Shown piece after piece: positions 1-8,600 of a stretch of 64,000 nt of DNA. How positions within the stretch are numbered: position 1 is the first letter of the stretch; each line of letters opens with the position of its first letter. The notes beneath the pieces are model-generated. The model saw only the letters and a program-made list of their open reading frames with translations. It made no database searches and was not told the DNA's origin. The position numbers were made by a program, and so were the translations under genes. Source of the DNA: Tissierella simiarum (lineage in GTDB: Bacteria > Bacillota > Clostridia > Tissierellales > Tissierellaceae); contig NZ_JAHLPM010000005.1 of assembly GCF_018917865.1 (NCBI RefSeq), forward strand, positions 148,686-212,685, written 5' to 3'.

Positions 1-1
1 A

Positions 2-421
2 TTTGTAGGGGAAGGTTTAGTCGAAGAACTTAAGAAAGTGCTCTCTAAAGAGGATAGGATATTAATACCAAGAGCTGAGATAGCTCGCAAGGAATTGGTA
101 GACGAATTATCTAAAGTTTGTTTAGTAGACGAAGTAAAAATTTATCGTACTTCTAAAAGTATAGAAAGTAGAAATGAGATAATAAATTCTTTAAAAGACT
201 TAGAATCATATTATTTAATATTTACATCTTCCTCAACTTTTATAAACTTTATTGAAATACTTGATCAAGACACTAGATGGGTGTTAGATAAAGGAAAAGT
301 AATATCTATTGGACCCATTACTACAAAGACTATTGAAGAAAAGGGATATTCTATATATAAACAATCTGAAATCTATACCATAGATGGAATACTAGAATTA
401 CTCATAAAGGAGAGTAGATAA
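2..421 (+). CDS. hemD: Uroporphyrinogen-III synthase, C-terminal part (truncated by window edge)
   Basis: The frame is open from base 2, so this is the last 139 codons of a longer gene; the GTG at 38 is an internal valine. The remnant has the LIPRAEIAR segment and a late alpha/beta half with a TSSSTFINF stretch, both typical of HemD. The enzyme cyclises hydroxymethylbilane with inversion of ring D to give uroporphyrinogen III, precursor of siroheme and cobalamin. In clostridia HemD is often fused behind a CobA methyltransferase, but that part lies outside the window. Its stop is one base before the hemB ATG, so the two are one operon. Confidence 0.8.
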   Translation, partial: FVGEGLVEELKKVLSKEDRILIPRAEIARKELVDELSKVCLVDEVKIYRTSKSIESRNEIINSLKDLESYYLIFTSSSTFINFIEILDQDTRWVLDKGKVISIGPITTKTIEEKGYSIYKQSEIYTIDGILELLIKESR

Positions 422-422
422 A

Positions 423-1391
423 ATGAATATTATAAATAGGACTAGAAGACTTAGAAAGAATCCTACAATAAGGAGCATGGTAAGGGAAACTAAATTATCA
501 ATAGATGATTTTATTTATCCTTTATTTATTGTAGAAGGAGAAAATATAAAAAAAGAAATCTCTTCTATGAAAGGTGTTTATCATTTTTCAGTAGATATGG
601 TTTTAGATGAAGTCAAAGAACTTTTAGAATTAGGAATAAAATCTATATTGCTATTTGGTATACCAGGTAGTAAAGATGAAATAGGATCAGAGGCTTATTC
701 AAGTCAAGGTATTGTTCAGAAAGCAACGAGAGAAATCAAAAAAGCATTCCCCGAAATCTATATAATTACAGATATATGTATGTGTGAGTACACATCACAC
801 GGTCATTGTGGAATATTAACGGATAAAGGTGAAGTAGATAACGATATGACTTTAACATATTTAGGGAAAATTGCTCTTAGCCATGTAGAAGCAGGAGCAG
901 ATATGGTAGCACCTTCAGATATGATGGATGGTAGAATCGGATATATAAGGAAGGTTTTAGATGAAGATGGATATGAGACTATTCCTATAATGTCATATAG
1001 TGCTAAATATTCATCAGCATTTTATGGACCGTTTAGAGAAGCAGCTGATTCTGCTCCAGCTTGTGGTGATAGGAAAGCCTATCAAATGGATTGTGCCAAT
1101 TCTGATGAAGCTATGAGAGAAATAATGTATGATATAGAAGAGGGTGCAGATATTGTAATGGTAAAACCTGCTCTTTCTTATCTTGACATAATAAGAAGAG
1201 TTAATGATAACTTTAATATGCCTATTGCAGCCTATAATGTAAGTGGAGAATATTCAATGATAAAAGTGGCTATAGAAAATGGGATTTTAGGAGAAGAAGT
1301 AATAATGGAAGTTTTAACTTCTATAAAAAGAGCTGGTGCTGACATTATTATTTCATATTTTGCTAAGGATGTGGCGAAATTTCTAAAATAG
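423..1391 (+). CDS. hemB: Delta-aminolevulinic acid dehydratase (porphobilinogen synthase)
   Basis: The 322-residue product has the normal family length. It condenses two 5-aminolevulinate molecules into porphobilinogen in the cytoplasm. The two Schiff-base lysines are visible: K195 in SAKYSS and K248 in MVKPALSY. A cysteine cluster C119-x-C121-(x7)-C129 in [13 protein letters not shown] marks the zinc-dependent type. The ATG follows AAAGGAG at good spacing and one base after the hemD stop. With hemD upstream and hemL downstream it builds the tetrapyrrole core, here more likely for siroheme and B12 than for heme, since no late heme genes are in view. Confidence 0.95.
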   Translation: MNIINRTRRLRKNPTIRSMVRETKLSIDDFIYPLFIVEGENIKKEISSMKGVYHFSVDMVLDEVKELLELGIKSILLFGIPGSKDEIGSEAYSSQGIVQKATREIKKAFPEIYIITDICMCEYTSHGHCGILTDKGEVDNDMTLTYLGKIALSHVEAGADMVAPSDMMDGRIGYIRKVLDEDGYETIPIMSYSAKYSSAFYGPFREAADSAPACGDRKAYQMDCANSDEAMREIMYDIEEGADIVMVKPALSYLDIIRRVNDNFNMPIAAYNVSGEYSMIKVAIENGILGEEVIMEVLTSIKRAGADIIISYFAKDVAKFLK

Positions 1392-1423
1392 AATCTAAGT
1401 ATAATTTGAAAGGAGTTTTGGAA

Positions 1424-2719
1424 TTGAATCTTGAAAAGTCAAAGAAGGTATATAAAGAGGGTATAAAATATATTCCTGGTGGTGTGAATAGTCCTGTAAG
1501 AGCTTTTAAATCAGTATGTACAGATCCTGTTTTTATATCAAAGGGATATGGTAGCAAAATAGAAGATGAAGATGGGAATACTTATATAGATTATATTTGC
1601 TCTTGGGGACCAGCAATTTTAGGTCATTCAAATCAAGAGTTAATGGAAGGAATCGAAGATATAATTAAAGATGGACTAAGTTTTGGACTACCTACTAAAG
1701 TTGAAGTAGATATGGCAAAGCTGATGGTAGAGTCCTACCCAGCTATAGATATGGTGAGAATGGTTAATTCAGGTACAGAAGCTACTATGAGTGCTATAAG
1801 GGTTGCAAGAGGATATACCAATAAAAATAAAATAGTAAAATTTGAAGGGTGTTATCATGGACATAGCGACTCCCTTTTAGTAAAATCCGGATCTGGAACT
1901 ATAACTTATGGTGTACCCACAAGTTTAGGTGTACCTGAAGAAATCGTAAAAAATACTTTAGTATGTAGATATAATGATATAAAGGATTTAAAGGAGACAT
2001 TTGAAAAGCATGGTTCTGATATAGCAGGAGTTATAATAGAACCTGTAGCTGGTAATATGGGTTTAGTTCCAGCAGATAAAAAATTTTTAGAAGAACTAAG
2101 GAAGATAACAAAAGAATATAACTCCCTTCTTATATTTGATGAAGTAATTACTGGATTTAGAATTGATTATGGTGGAGCTAGTGAAGTATACGGAATTAAA
2201 CCTGACATGGCTTGTTTTGGAAAAATAATAGGTGGAGGGTTTCCAGTAGGAGCTTATGGTGGAAAAAAAGAGATTATGGAAATGGTATCTCCTCTTGGTG
2301 GAGTATATCAAGCTGGAACGCTTTCAGGAAATCCTCTTGCTATGCATATGGGATATAAGAATTTAAAGATTTTACAAAGAAATAAAACCGTGTATAAAGA
2401 TATGGAAGAAATGGCTATAACTTTAGAAAAAGGTATTGCTGAAAATATTAAAAACATAGGAATAAAAGCTACTATAGTTAGATTTAAAAATATGCTTACA
2501 TTGTTTTTTGGAGAAGGACCTTTTAGAAATTATGATGATGTACAAAAATGTGATACTAATGTTTATGCAAAATATTTTAAAGAAATGTTAAATAGAGGAA
2601 TTATGCTTCCACCTGCACAATTTGAATGTATGTTTTTATCAGCAGCTCATACAAAGGAAGATTTAGAGTATACTATAAAAGCAAATTATGAATCTTTAAA
2701 GGCAATTAAGGAACTATAA
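1424..2719 (+). CDS. hemL: Glutamate-1-semialdehyde 2,1-aminomutase
   Basis: PLP enzyme converting glutamate-1-semialdehyde to 5-aminolevulinate (C5 pathway). The product begins MNLEKSKKVYKEGIKYIPGG and runs into GVNSPVRAF, typical of HemL; the PLP lysine is K267 in FGKIIGGGFPVGAYGG. I chose the TTG at 1424 because AAAGGAG (1409-1415) lies eight bases upstream; earlier in-frame TTGs at 1406 and 1418 lie before or against that ribosome site. The 431-residue length fits the family. The gene ends at a perfect bidirectional terminator shared with the convergent exporter gene. Confidence 0.94.
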   Translation: MNLEKSKKVYKEGIKYIPGGVNSPVRAFKSVCTDPVFISKGYGSKIEDEDGNTYIDYICSWGPAILGHSNQELMEGIEDIIKDGLSFGLPTKVEVDMAKLMVESYPAIDMVRMVNSGTEATMSAIRVARGYTNKNKIVKFEGCYHGHSDSLLVKSGSGTITYGVPTSLGVPEEIVKNTLVCRYNDIKDLKETFEKHGSDIAGVIIEPVAGNMGLVPADKKFLEELRKITKEYNSLLIFDEVITGFRIDYGGASEVYGIKPDMACFGKIIGGGFPVGAYGGKKEIMEMVSPLGGVYQAGTLSGNPLAMHMGYKNLKILQRNKTVYKDMEEMAITLEKGIAENIKNIGIKATIVRFKNMLTLFFGEGPFRNYDDVQKCDTNVYAKYFKEMLNRGIMLPPAQFECMFLSAAHTKEDLEYTIKANYESLKAIKEL

Positions 2720-2761
2720 AATAAGACCTGAGAAACAATTGTTTCTCAGGTCTTATTTTAT
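2716..2761. terminator. Perfect 46-bp palindromic bidirectional terminator
   Basis: A perfect inverted repeat centred at 2738/2739, with stem AAGACCTGAGAAAC and its complement, closes on AATT and is flanked by A and T runs. It lies between convergent hemL (+) and the YeiH-like gene (-) and overlaps the hemL stop, so it can end both transcripts. Confidence 0.85.
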
Positions 2762-2776
2762 AGTTATTTTTTAAAA

Positions 2777-3811
2777 TTATCCAACATAGTTAGCGAATAG
2801 TGTGATAAACAATAAAGTAGATAAAGCAACGGCAGCCCAAGTACATCCTCCAAGAATAATAGGTTTAGCTCCTTTTGTAAAAAGATCTTTAAATTGAATT
2901 TTAAATCCAACTCCAGCTAAGGCTGCTGTAATTAAGAATTTATAGCCATTTTTAAAGAATTTTCCTAATCCAGGAATAATATTAAATACTCCTAAAGTAT
3001 TTAATATAGCCATTACTAAGAAAATAAGTATAAACCATGGAAAAACCTTCATAATAGTTTGACCTATGGATAGTTGTTCTTCATTATTTTTATTTAAATT
3101 AGATTCCTTTTTTACAGTTATAATAGTAAAGATAATTGAAACAAGAATTAACAAAGTAGTTCTGGTAAGTTTTATAGTAATTGCTAAACTTGAATCAAGA
3201 TTATTTAAAACATTATATGTAGCTTCAGCCGCAGCAACACTAGAAGTATCATTTATGGCTGCACCCGCTAAGAATCCAAACTGATTAGGAGTTAATCCAA
3301 TAGCTCCAGCTAAATAGGGATAAAGTAAAGCAGCTAAGATATCAAATAAAAATATGGCAGTCATTGCATAGGCAATTTCTGATTCCTTAGCTTTGACAAT
3401 TGACGCTAGAGTTGCAATTGCAGTACCACCACAAATACAACTACCACCACCAACTAACGTACAAGTATTAGTAGATAATTCCAATTTTTTACCTACAAAA
3501 TAGGCTACTGTAAATGATAAACAAATATTAAAGAGTAGTAATGGTAATGCTTTAGCTCCATAACCTAAGACCTGATTAAAGTTAAGAGTTGCACCTGCCA
3601 AGATGATTCCCCATGTTAAGAATTTTTTGCCAGCAAAAGATGTACCAGCTTTAAAATCTTTATCTATAGAAGGCATAATATTTAGGATAATCATACCGAT
3701 GAATAAGCCGATCATAGGGGCGCCAACTAAATTTTGTAATCCTCCTAGAAATGTGGCTAGTATGGCAATTCCAATACAAAGAATAATACCAAGTAACTTT
3801 TTATTACTCAT
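2777..3811 (-). CDS. YeiH/UPF0324 family putative sulfate/sulfur-compound exporter
   Basis: A 344-residue polytopic membrane protein with about ten hydrophobic segments. It has the glycine-rich GGGSCICGGTAIATLAS motif and the AGAAINDTSSVAAA segment of the conserved family PF03601 (YeiH). Members are annotated as putative sulfate exporters; in enteric bacteria the yeiH gene sits beside the LysR regulator gene yeiE. Here too a LysR gene and a siroheme reductase lie just upstream, supporting a role in moving sulfite, sulfate or a related anion. The start follows AAAGGAGAG. The gene is separated from the reductase operon by a terminator, so it probably has its own promoter. Confidence 0.82.
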   Translation of the reverse strand: MSNKKLLGIILCIGIAILATFLGGLQNLVGAPMIGLFIGMIILNIMPSIDKDFKAGTSFAGKKFLTWGIILAGATLNFNQVLGYGAKALPLLLFNICLSFTVAYFVGKKLELSTNTCTLVGGGSCICGGTAIATLASIVKAKESEIAYAMTAIFLFDILAALLYPYLAGAIGLTPNQFGFLAGAAINDTSSVAAAEATYNVLNNLDSSLAITIKLTRTTLLILVSIIFTIITVKKESNLNKNNEEQLSIGQTIMKVFPWFILIFLVMAILNTLGVFNIIPGLGKFFKNGYKFLITAALAGVGFKIQFKDLFTKGAKPIILGGCTWAAVALSTLLFITLFANYVG

Positions 3812-3877
3812 AATTTTCTCTCCTTTATAAAAATTAATGTTAAACTTTTATGTTCATTTGAAAATATTAAAAAGGGG

Positions 3878-3947
3878 GACAAACTATTTTAAAAAATATT
3901 ATTCAATAGTGTTAAAAAAAAGACAAATAATTTTAAAAAATATTATT
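3878..3947. repeat. Pair of 26-bp direct repeats upstream of the YeiH-like gene
   Basis: Copies at 3878-3903 and 3922-3947 share 24 of 26 bases (GACAAA, two variable bases, then ATTTTAAAAAATATTATT). They start 44 bp apart, about four helical turns. They lie in the presumed promoter region of the minus-strand exporter gene, and the second touches the tail of the reductase terminator. A regulator site is possible but unproven. Confidence 0.5.
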
Positions 3948-3990
3948 ATCCAAAAGAAAGTTTTATTAAATACTTTCTTTTGGATAATTT
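3945..3990 (-). terminator. Terminator of the sulfur-reductase operon
   Basis: The inverted repeat ATTATCCAAAAGAAAGT / ACTTTCTTTTGGATAAT has a ten-base loop and lies directly after the stop of the siroheme reductase gene (minus strand). It is followed on that strand by an AT-rich tail with a T run. Confidence 0.75.
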
Positions 3991-3999
3991 TCTAGCTAA

Positions 4000-4953
4000 T
4001 TAACAAGTAGCTCCACCAACTAAATGAAGTTCAGAGTTTAAGATTTCTTCTTTTCTATCTAAAATTTCATCTGATAACAATTGAGCCTCTACATCTTCAA
4101 AACCAATTCTTTCTATTGTTTCAGATAAACGCTCTCCAGTTATACCTTGTTCTCTAAATAGAAGTATAGTCTTTTCAATTATATCCATAACTTCTTCTTC
4201 AGTTGTAAAAATTTTATTTAAAGGAATTCCATGATTTACTAACTTACCCCATCTACCACCTATAAATACTCTATAACCTGTTTGTCCATCGGGTATAGCA
4301 TCGAAATGACATTTATCAATACAACGTCCACAGTTATTACATTGTTCTTTATCAATTTCTAGGATACCATCTATAACTTTAGCTGCATGAATTGGACAAG
4401 TATTCTCTACACTACATACTCTACAACCATTACATAGCTCTTGATCATAATTAGGAATTCTTTGTCCAACAATTCCTAGATCATTTAAGCTAGGTTTCAT
4501 ACAGTTGTTAGGACATCCTCCTACACCAATTTTAAATTTATGTGGTAATTTAACATCAGAATAACCTTTAAAGAATATTTCATGAATTTTTTCAGATAAA
4601 TCGAAAGTATCAATTAAGCCGTATTGGCAGGTTGTACCTTTACACGCAACTACTGGACGTACCTTAGAGCCAGTACCACCAGTTTCTAGACCTTCTTTTG
4701 CAATATAAGCTCTGAAATCTTCTATTTTATCATAAGGAATCCCTTGGCATTCTATTGTTAATCTTGATGTAAAAGTTACAATACCATTTCCAAAAAGTTC
4801 TGCAGCTTCTGATAGACACTTATTTTGAGCAGCGGTAATTTTGCCATTTACAGTGATGATTCTACCAGAGAAGTTGTCAGTACCTTTGTTAGCGAGAAAC
4901 CCTAATGCCTTTACTTTTTTTTGATCTTCTGGACTAATAGTTAAACTTGCCAT
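4000..4953 (-). CDS. Siroheme [4Fe-4S] nitrite/sulfite reductase with ferredoxin domain (AsrC-like)
   Basis: A 317-residue cytoplasmic reductase. The siroheme/[4Fe-4S] cysteines are present as C104-x4-C109 (CKGTTC) and C147-x3-C151 (GGCPNNC). Two ferredoxin-type [4Fe-4S] motifs follow, CxxCxxC at about 168-182 and 205-219. This order matches anaerobic sulfite reductase subunit C and small clostridial sulfite/nitrite reductases that reduce sulfite (or nitrite) by six electrons. AsrA and AsrB partners are not nearby; the gene instead follows a rhodanese-type flavoprotein 27 bp upstream, presumably in the same operon. Substrate cannot be fixed from sequence alone. Confidence 0.85.
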   Translation of the reverse strand: MASLTISPEDQKKVKALGFLANKGTDNFSGRIITVNGKITAAQNKCLSEAAELFGNGIVTFTSRLTIECQGIPYDKIEDFRAYIAKEGLETGGTGSKVRPVVACKGTTCQYGLIDTFDLSEKIHEIFFKGYSDVKLPHKFKIGVGGCPNNCMKPSLNDLGIVGQRIPNYDQELCNGCRVCSVENTCPIHAAKVIDGILEIDKEQCNNCGRCIDKCHFDAIPDGQTGYRVFIGGRWGKLVNHGIPLNKIFTTEEEVMDIIEKTILLFREQGITGERLSETIERIGFEDVEAQLLSDEILDRKEEILNSELHLVGGATC

Positions 4954-4980
4954 AATTGATTTACCTCCTATTTTTTATAT

Positions 4981-6600
4981 TTATATTTGATTTAAAGTTA
5001 AACCACCTTCAAGAACTAATGTATTAGTATAACCAAAATGTTTTAAGCGATTTTGTAACATATAAGCTCTTTTACCTTTAGCGCATACTAATAATAATTT
5101 TTCATCTTTATTAAATTCAGGTAATTCTCCATTTACTTTAGAAAGGTCAATATAAGGAACACCTTTTAAAGAAGGAGCAATAGATGCATCGATTATTTTA
5201 TATCCTTCTGCTTTTCCAGTTGCAAAATCATAAGGTGTAATTGTATTAAACTCTCCATTTATTTTATTTAATAAAACATTTACAGTATGTGTAAATGGAT
5301 GAATTGCAGTTGAAAATGGAGGAGCATATGCTAAGTCCATATTTTCCATATCTTCTAAAGTTGCCCCCATAGTAATTCCTGTTACAGCAATATCTATCAT
5401 CTTATCTACAGCACCTTGTCCTAGTACCTGTAAACCTAATAACTTTTTAGTCTTTCTGTCTGCCAACATTTTAACTATAAAGAAAGATGAATCTGGATAG
5501 TAATGAGCTTTATCATCTACAACTGTTACTACAGTCACTACATCATAGCCTTCATCTTTAGCAGCTGATTCTGTTAATCCAGTTCTACCAATGTTAAGTT
5601 CAGGTAGTTTGGCTACTCCTGTACCAAGAACTCCTTCATAATTAATTGTTTTACCATTGATATTTTTAGCTAGAATACGTCCTGTAATATTAGCAGTAGA
5701 TCCCATTGGTGACCAAGTAGGTTTTTTTGTTATTCTATTTGTTACACTAGCACAATCACCAATAGCATAAATATTTTCATAATTAGTTTGGAAAAAATTA
5801 TTTACTTCTATTGTTCTATTTGGCATTAATTTAATATCTGTATTAGATAAAAATTCTGTATTAGGTCTTATACCTATTGAAAGAATAACTGCATCTGTCT
5901 TCATAATACGTTTATCTGTTTTAATTTTTTCCACTTTGCCTTCACCAATAATGGCTTCTAATTTTGTTCCTGTAAAAACCATAATTCCATGTTGAGATAA
6001 ATGATCTGCAATATATTCAGTAAATTCAGGTTCAAATCCTGGTGGTATCATTTCAGCCATGTCTATTACAGTAACCTTAACTCCTTGAAGTGCTAAGTTT
6101 TCAGCTACTTCAAGCCCTATGAATCCACCGCCAACTATAGTAGCCCGTTTGATTTTATTTGCTTCAATAGAATCACGTAAAGAAATAGCATCCTCTGGAG
6201 TTCTCATAAAAAATACGCCATCTAAATCTATTCCATCTATAGGAGGTTTTATTGGCTGAGCACCAGAAGCAATAATTAATTTATCGTATTCATATGTACA
6301 AGTTTCATTTGTTTTTAAACCTAAAGCTTCTATTGTATTTTCTTTAGGATTAACTTTAGTCACTTTAGTTTCTGTTAGTACATTGACTCCAGTTAATTCA
6401 AAGAAACTTTGTGGAGTGTTTACGATTAATTCCTCTTTATTATGAATCACATTACCTACATAATAGGGTAAACCACAACCTGCATAAGAGATATCCTTAC
6501 TCTCTGTTAATATTGTAATGTTAGAATCTCGATTTTCACGTTTTAATTTTGCAGCAACTTTAGTTCCAGCCGCTACACCGCCAATAATAAGAACTCTCAT
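4981..6600 (-). CDS. CoA-disulfide reductase / NADH-dependent persulfide reductase with C-terminal rhodanese domain
   Basis: A 539-residue FAD/NAD(P) disulfide oxidoreductase. An FAD-binding GGVAAG motif near the N-terminus is followed by the single active cysteine C42 in SYAGCGLPYY, a second dinucleotide-binding GGGFIGLEVAE motif near 155-165, a dimerisation domain, and a rhodanese domain from about 450 with its catalytic cysteine at C506 (VCAKGKRAY). This architecture reduces CoA-persulfide, polysulfide or CoA-disulfide with NADH. It is the first gene of the minus-strand sulfur operon, begins after AAAGGAGTG, and faces the LysR gene across a 162-bp divergent promoter region. Confidence 0.88.
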   Translation of the reverse strand: MRVLIIGGVAAGTKVAAKLKRENRDSNITILTESKDISYAGCGLPYYVGNVIHNKEELIVNTPQSFFELTGVNVLTETKVTKVNPKENTIEALGLKTNETCTYEYDKLIIASGAQPIKPPIDGIDLDGVFFMRTPEDAISLRDSIEANKIKRATIVGGGFIGLEVAENLALQGVKVTVIDMAEMIPPGFEPEFTEYIADHLSQHGIMVFTGTKLEAIIGEGKVEKIKTDKRIMKTDAVILSIGIRPNTEFLSNTDIKLMPNRTIEVNNFFQTNYENIYAIGDCASVTNRITKKPTWSPMGSTANITGRILAKNINGKTINYEGVLGTGVAKLPELNIGRTGLTESAAKDEGYDVVTVVTVVDDKAHYYPDSSFFIVKMLADRKTKKLLGLQVLGQGAVDKMIDIAVTGITMGATLEDMENMDLAYAPPFSTAIHPFTHTVNVLLNKINGEFNTITPYDFATGKAEGYKIIDASIAPSLKGVPYIDLSKVNGELPEFNKDEKLLLVCAKGKRAYMLQNRLKHFGYTNTLVLEGGLTLNQI

Positions 6601-6677
6601 ACTTTCACTCCTTTGTATTATTTTTAACGATTCTTACTATATAAATATATCATTTGTTTAATTATTAATAAAGTGAT

Positions 6678-6748
6678 ATTATCTAATGATAATCATAGGT
6701 AAAACCTATAGCAGTTTTAGTTCTAAAATAATAATTCTTATAGGTAAA
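6678..6748. promoter_or_regulatory. Divergent regulatory region with LysR-type T-N11-A box
   Basis: ATAGGT-AAA-ACCTAT at 6695-6709 is a perfect dyad containing T-N11-A (T6696 to A6708), the LysR-family consensus. A further half site, ATAGGTAAA, recurs at 6740-6748, abutting the regulator's own ribosome site. A separate dyad, ATTATC-TAAT-GATAAT, lies at 6678-6693. The positions suggest control of the divergent sulfur operon and autoregulation by the LysR protein. Confidence 0.65.
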
Positions 6749-6762
6749 GGGAGGATGCATTT

Positions 6763-7665
6763 ATGACAATAAGACATTTAAGAATTTTTATTGAAGTAGC
6801 AGATAGTGGCAAAATGAGTATTGCAGCATCAAAGCTTTTTATTTCTCAGCCTACAGTTAGTCAAGCTATTAGAGAATTAGAAGAACATTATAATGTAATT
6901 TTATTTGAACGCTTATGTAAAAGATTACATATAACCCCTGAAGGTAAGAAACTACTTTCCTATGCTAGAAATGTAGTAAAACAATATGATGATTTAGAAG
7001 AAAAAATGTTAGCAATAAATGATATTGATAAAATATATATTGGTGCAACGATAACCGTAGGTAATTGTTTACTCTCTAATATTATTAATAAAGTTAGGGA
7101 GAATAGTCCAAAACTTGAGCCTTATGCTTACATAAATAATACAAGTGTTATAGAAGAGAAACTACTAAGATCGGAATTAGACATCGCACTAGTGGAAGGC
7201 AAAATTACAAATTCTAATTTAATTTGTATTCCAGCAGTAGATGATTATTTGGTTCTCGTTTGCAGTAAAGACCATATTTTCAGCAAAAGAAAAGAAGTTA
7301 GTTTGGATGATTTAGCAGATATGGATTTTGTTATGAGGGAAAAAGGTAGTGGAACAAGAAAATTATTTGAAGACTATATGTTGGATAATGGTGTTAATAT
7401 AAGAACTCGCTGGGAAACTAATTGTCCTGGAACCATGAAGAGTGCAGTAATAGAACACCAATGCTTGGGCGTTCTTTCTGTTCGGTTAGTAGAAGAAGAA
7501 ATTAAAAATGGCATAATGCATGTAATTCGTAATCCTGAGTTTAAATGGGAGAGAAATTTTAGTATTGTATATCATAAAGACAAAATTATAGATGAAGGGA
7601 TGAAGGACGTAATAGAAGTAATCAGCAATTATAAAGAGATAGATATTCTAGAAAAGTTGTATTAG
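6763..7665 (+). CDS. LysR-family regulator (CysL/YeiE-like) of the sulfur island
   Basis: A 300-residue protein with an N-terminal winged helix-turn-helix (MTIRHLRIFIEVADSGKMS, then AASKLFISQPTVSQAIRELE) and a periplasmic-binding-protein-like effector domain from about residue 90. Its position, divergent from a CoA-disulfide reductase/siroheme reductase operon and near a yeiH homolog, parallels the enteric yeiE-yeiH arrangement and CysL regulation of sulfite reductase. The effector is therefore probably a sulfur or anionic ligand, which is inference. The start has GGGAGGATG upstream. An out-of-frame ATG at 6754 was not used. Confidence 0.85.
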   Translation: MTIRHLRIFIEVADSGKMSIAASKLFISQPTVSQAIRELEEHYNVILFERLCKRLHITPEGKKLLSYARNVVKQYDDLEEKMLAINDIDKIYIGATITVGNCLLSNIINKVRENSPKLEPYAYINNTSVIEEKLLRSELDIALVEGKITNSNLICIPAVDDYLVLVCSKDHIFSKRKEVSLDDLADMDFVMREKGSGTRKLFEDYMLDNGVNIRTRWETNCPGTMKSAVIEHQCLGVLSVRLVEEEIKNGIMHVIRNPEFKWERNFSIVYHKDKIIDEGMKDVIEVISNYKEIDILEKLY

Positions 7666-7746
7666 AGAAAATAGATAATAATAAACTTGTTGTGCTAGTT
7701 AAAATCACAAATATAAAAGCTCTAGTTATTATATTGACATATCAAG

Positions 7747-7967
7747 AGAGCTATTTTTTCAGACGGTGAAATAATTACTATGAGTATTGTTGGAGAACTT
7801 TAACCATTGATTCAGAAAAAGCATGGTATTACTTTATAAATAAAACCCTTAAGGTTAAGTTATGTGATTAAGGGAATAATAATGAAAGAATTAAGGACAC
7901 GCTAACACATATTGTAGAAAGTAATTATAAAATTGTAGAGGCCCTAGGCTATATATTCTAATAATTT
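7747..7967 (+). pseudogene. Decayed transposase remnant (IS982-like N-terminal segment) in a 440-bp gene-free gap
   Basis: Between the LysR gene and 8108 no intact ORF is seen. Translating 7747-7797 gives RAIFSDGEIITMSIVGEL, then a one-base frame change, then LTIDSEKAWYYFINKTLK from 7800. These resemble the N-terminal region of DDE transposases of the IS982 type (SDxEIIT..., GIDSEKAW...). An in-frame TAA follows at 7868, and the same frame continues as a non-matching 29-codon tail ending near 7962. Family assignment is from memory of the motif, so moderate. No inverted repeats or target duplication were found. Confidence 0.45.
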
Positions 7968-8107
7968 AGGATTTAAAGAAAAGTTTAGATTTAATGGATA
8001 GATATCTTAAATATATATCTATTTATTGCTTTTATTAGTACCATAGATTATAATTTAAATTAACATAAACTTAAAACTTTCAATAGGAATATTTAGGGAG
8101 TGATTAA

Positions 8108-8542
8108 ATGAACAAAGAAGATCAAATATTTGACCTATTAGAAAGACTGTATATAGAATTACAAGATACAAAAAAGGAATTAAAAGAAGATATTTCAAGT
8201 GTAAGAACAGAATTAAAAGAAGATATTTCAAGTGTAAGAACAGAATTAAAAGAAGATATTTCAAATGTGAGAACGGAATTAAAGGAAGATATCTCAAATG
8301 TAAGAGCGGAACTAAAGGAAGATATCTTAAATGTGAGAACAGAATTAAAAGAAGAGATATCCAATGTAAAAACAGAATTAAAGGAAGATATTAAAATTCT
8401 TAATGACAATCAGATGATTATATTCGATAAATTAGAGAGAATGGGTTCAGATATAGAAGAAATAAAAGAAGATATTTCAGAAGTTCAGATGATTACAGCC
8501 AAAAACTATAAAGATATAGTTAAGTTAAAATCAGTTAAATAA
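8108..8542 (+). CDS. Hendecad-repeat coiled-coil protein of unknown function
   Basis: A 144-residue, highly charged protein I do not recognise. A short N-terminal helix (MNKEDQIFDLLERLYIELQD) is followed by six full and one partial copies of the 11-residue unit ELKEDISNVRT (about residues 24-100), then an acidic C-terminal helix. Hydrophobic residues spaced in an 11-residue period predict a hendecad coiled coil with little supercoil, likely oligomeric. There is no signal peptide or membrane segment. The gene stands alone with its own ribosome site (GGGAG) and terminator, next to transposase debris. Similar coiled coils occur in structural or phage-like proteins, but no function can be given. 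Confidence 0.7.
   Translation: MNKEDQIFDLLERLYIELQDTKKELKEDISSVRTELKEDISSVRTELKEDISNVRTELKEDISNVRAELKEDILNVRTELKEEISNVKTELKEDIKILNDNQMIIFDKLERMGSDIEEIKEDISEVQMITAKNYKDIVKLKSVK
8177..8407 (+). repeat. Seven 33-bp tandem repeats inside the coiled-coil gene
   Basis: The units begin at 8177, 8210, 8243, 8276, 8309, 8342 and 8375. The first two are identical at all 33 bases; later ones diverge progressively and the seventh is half degenerate. The period equals 11 codons, so copy number can change without shifting frame. Confidence 0.9.
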
Positions 8543-8543
8543 A

Positions 8544-8584
8544 AAAAGGCTCTAGTGAGTTATCTCCATTAGAGTCTTTTTTCT
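8544..8584 (+). terminator. Rho-independent terminator after the coiled-coil gene
   Basis: The stem GGCTCTAGTG / CATTAGAGTC (with G-T pairs) is flanked by an A run upstream and a T run downstream, two bases after the stop codon. It can also serve the convergent TraX gene. Confidence 0.7.
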
Positions 8585-8600
8585 AGTTTTATGGTTAAAT

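Noticed and set aside
7850..7875. ACCCTTAAGGTT partial palindrome as an insertion-sequence end
   Set aside because: No matching partner repeat or target duplication could be found nearby.
8177..8407. CRISPR-like array of 33-bp units
   Set aside because: Units are directly contiguous with no spacers and lie in frame within a coding sequence.
8055..8409. Minus-strand ORFs of 80 and 95 codons with leucine-, phenylalanine- or serine-rich repeats
   Set aside because: Mirror images of the 33-bp repeats of the coiled-coil gene; no ribosome sites.
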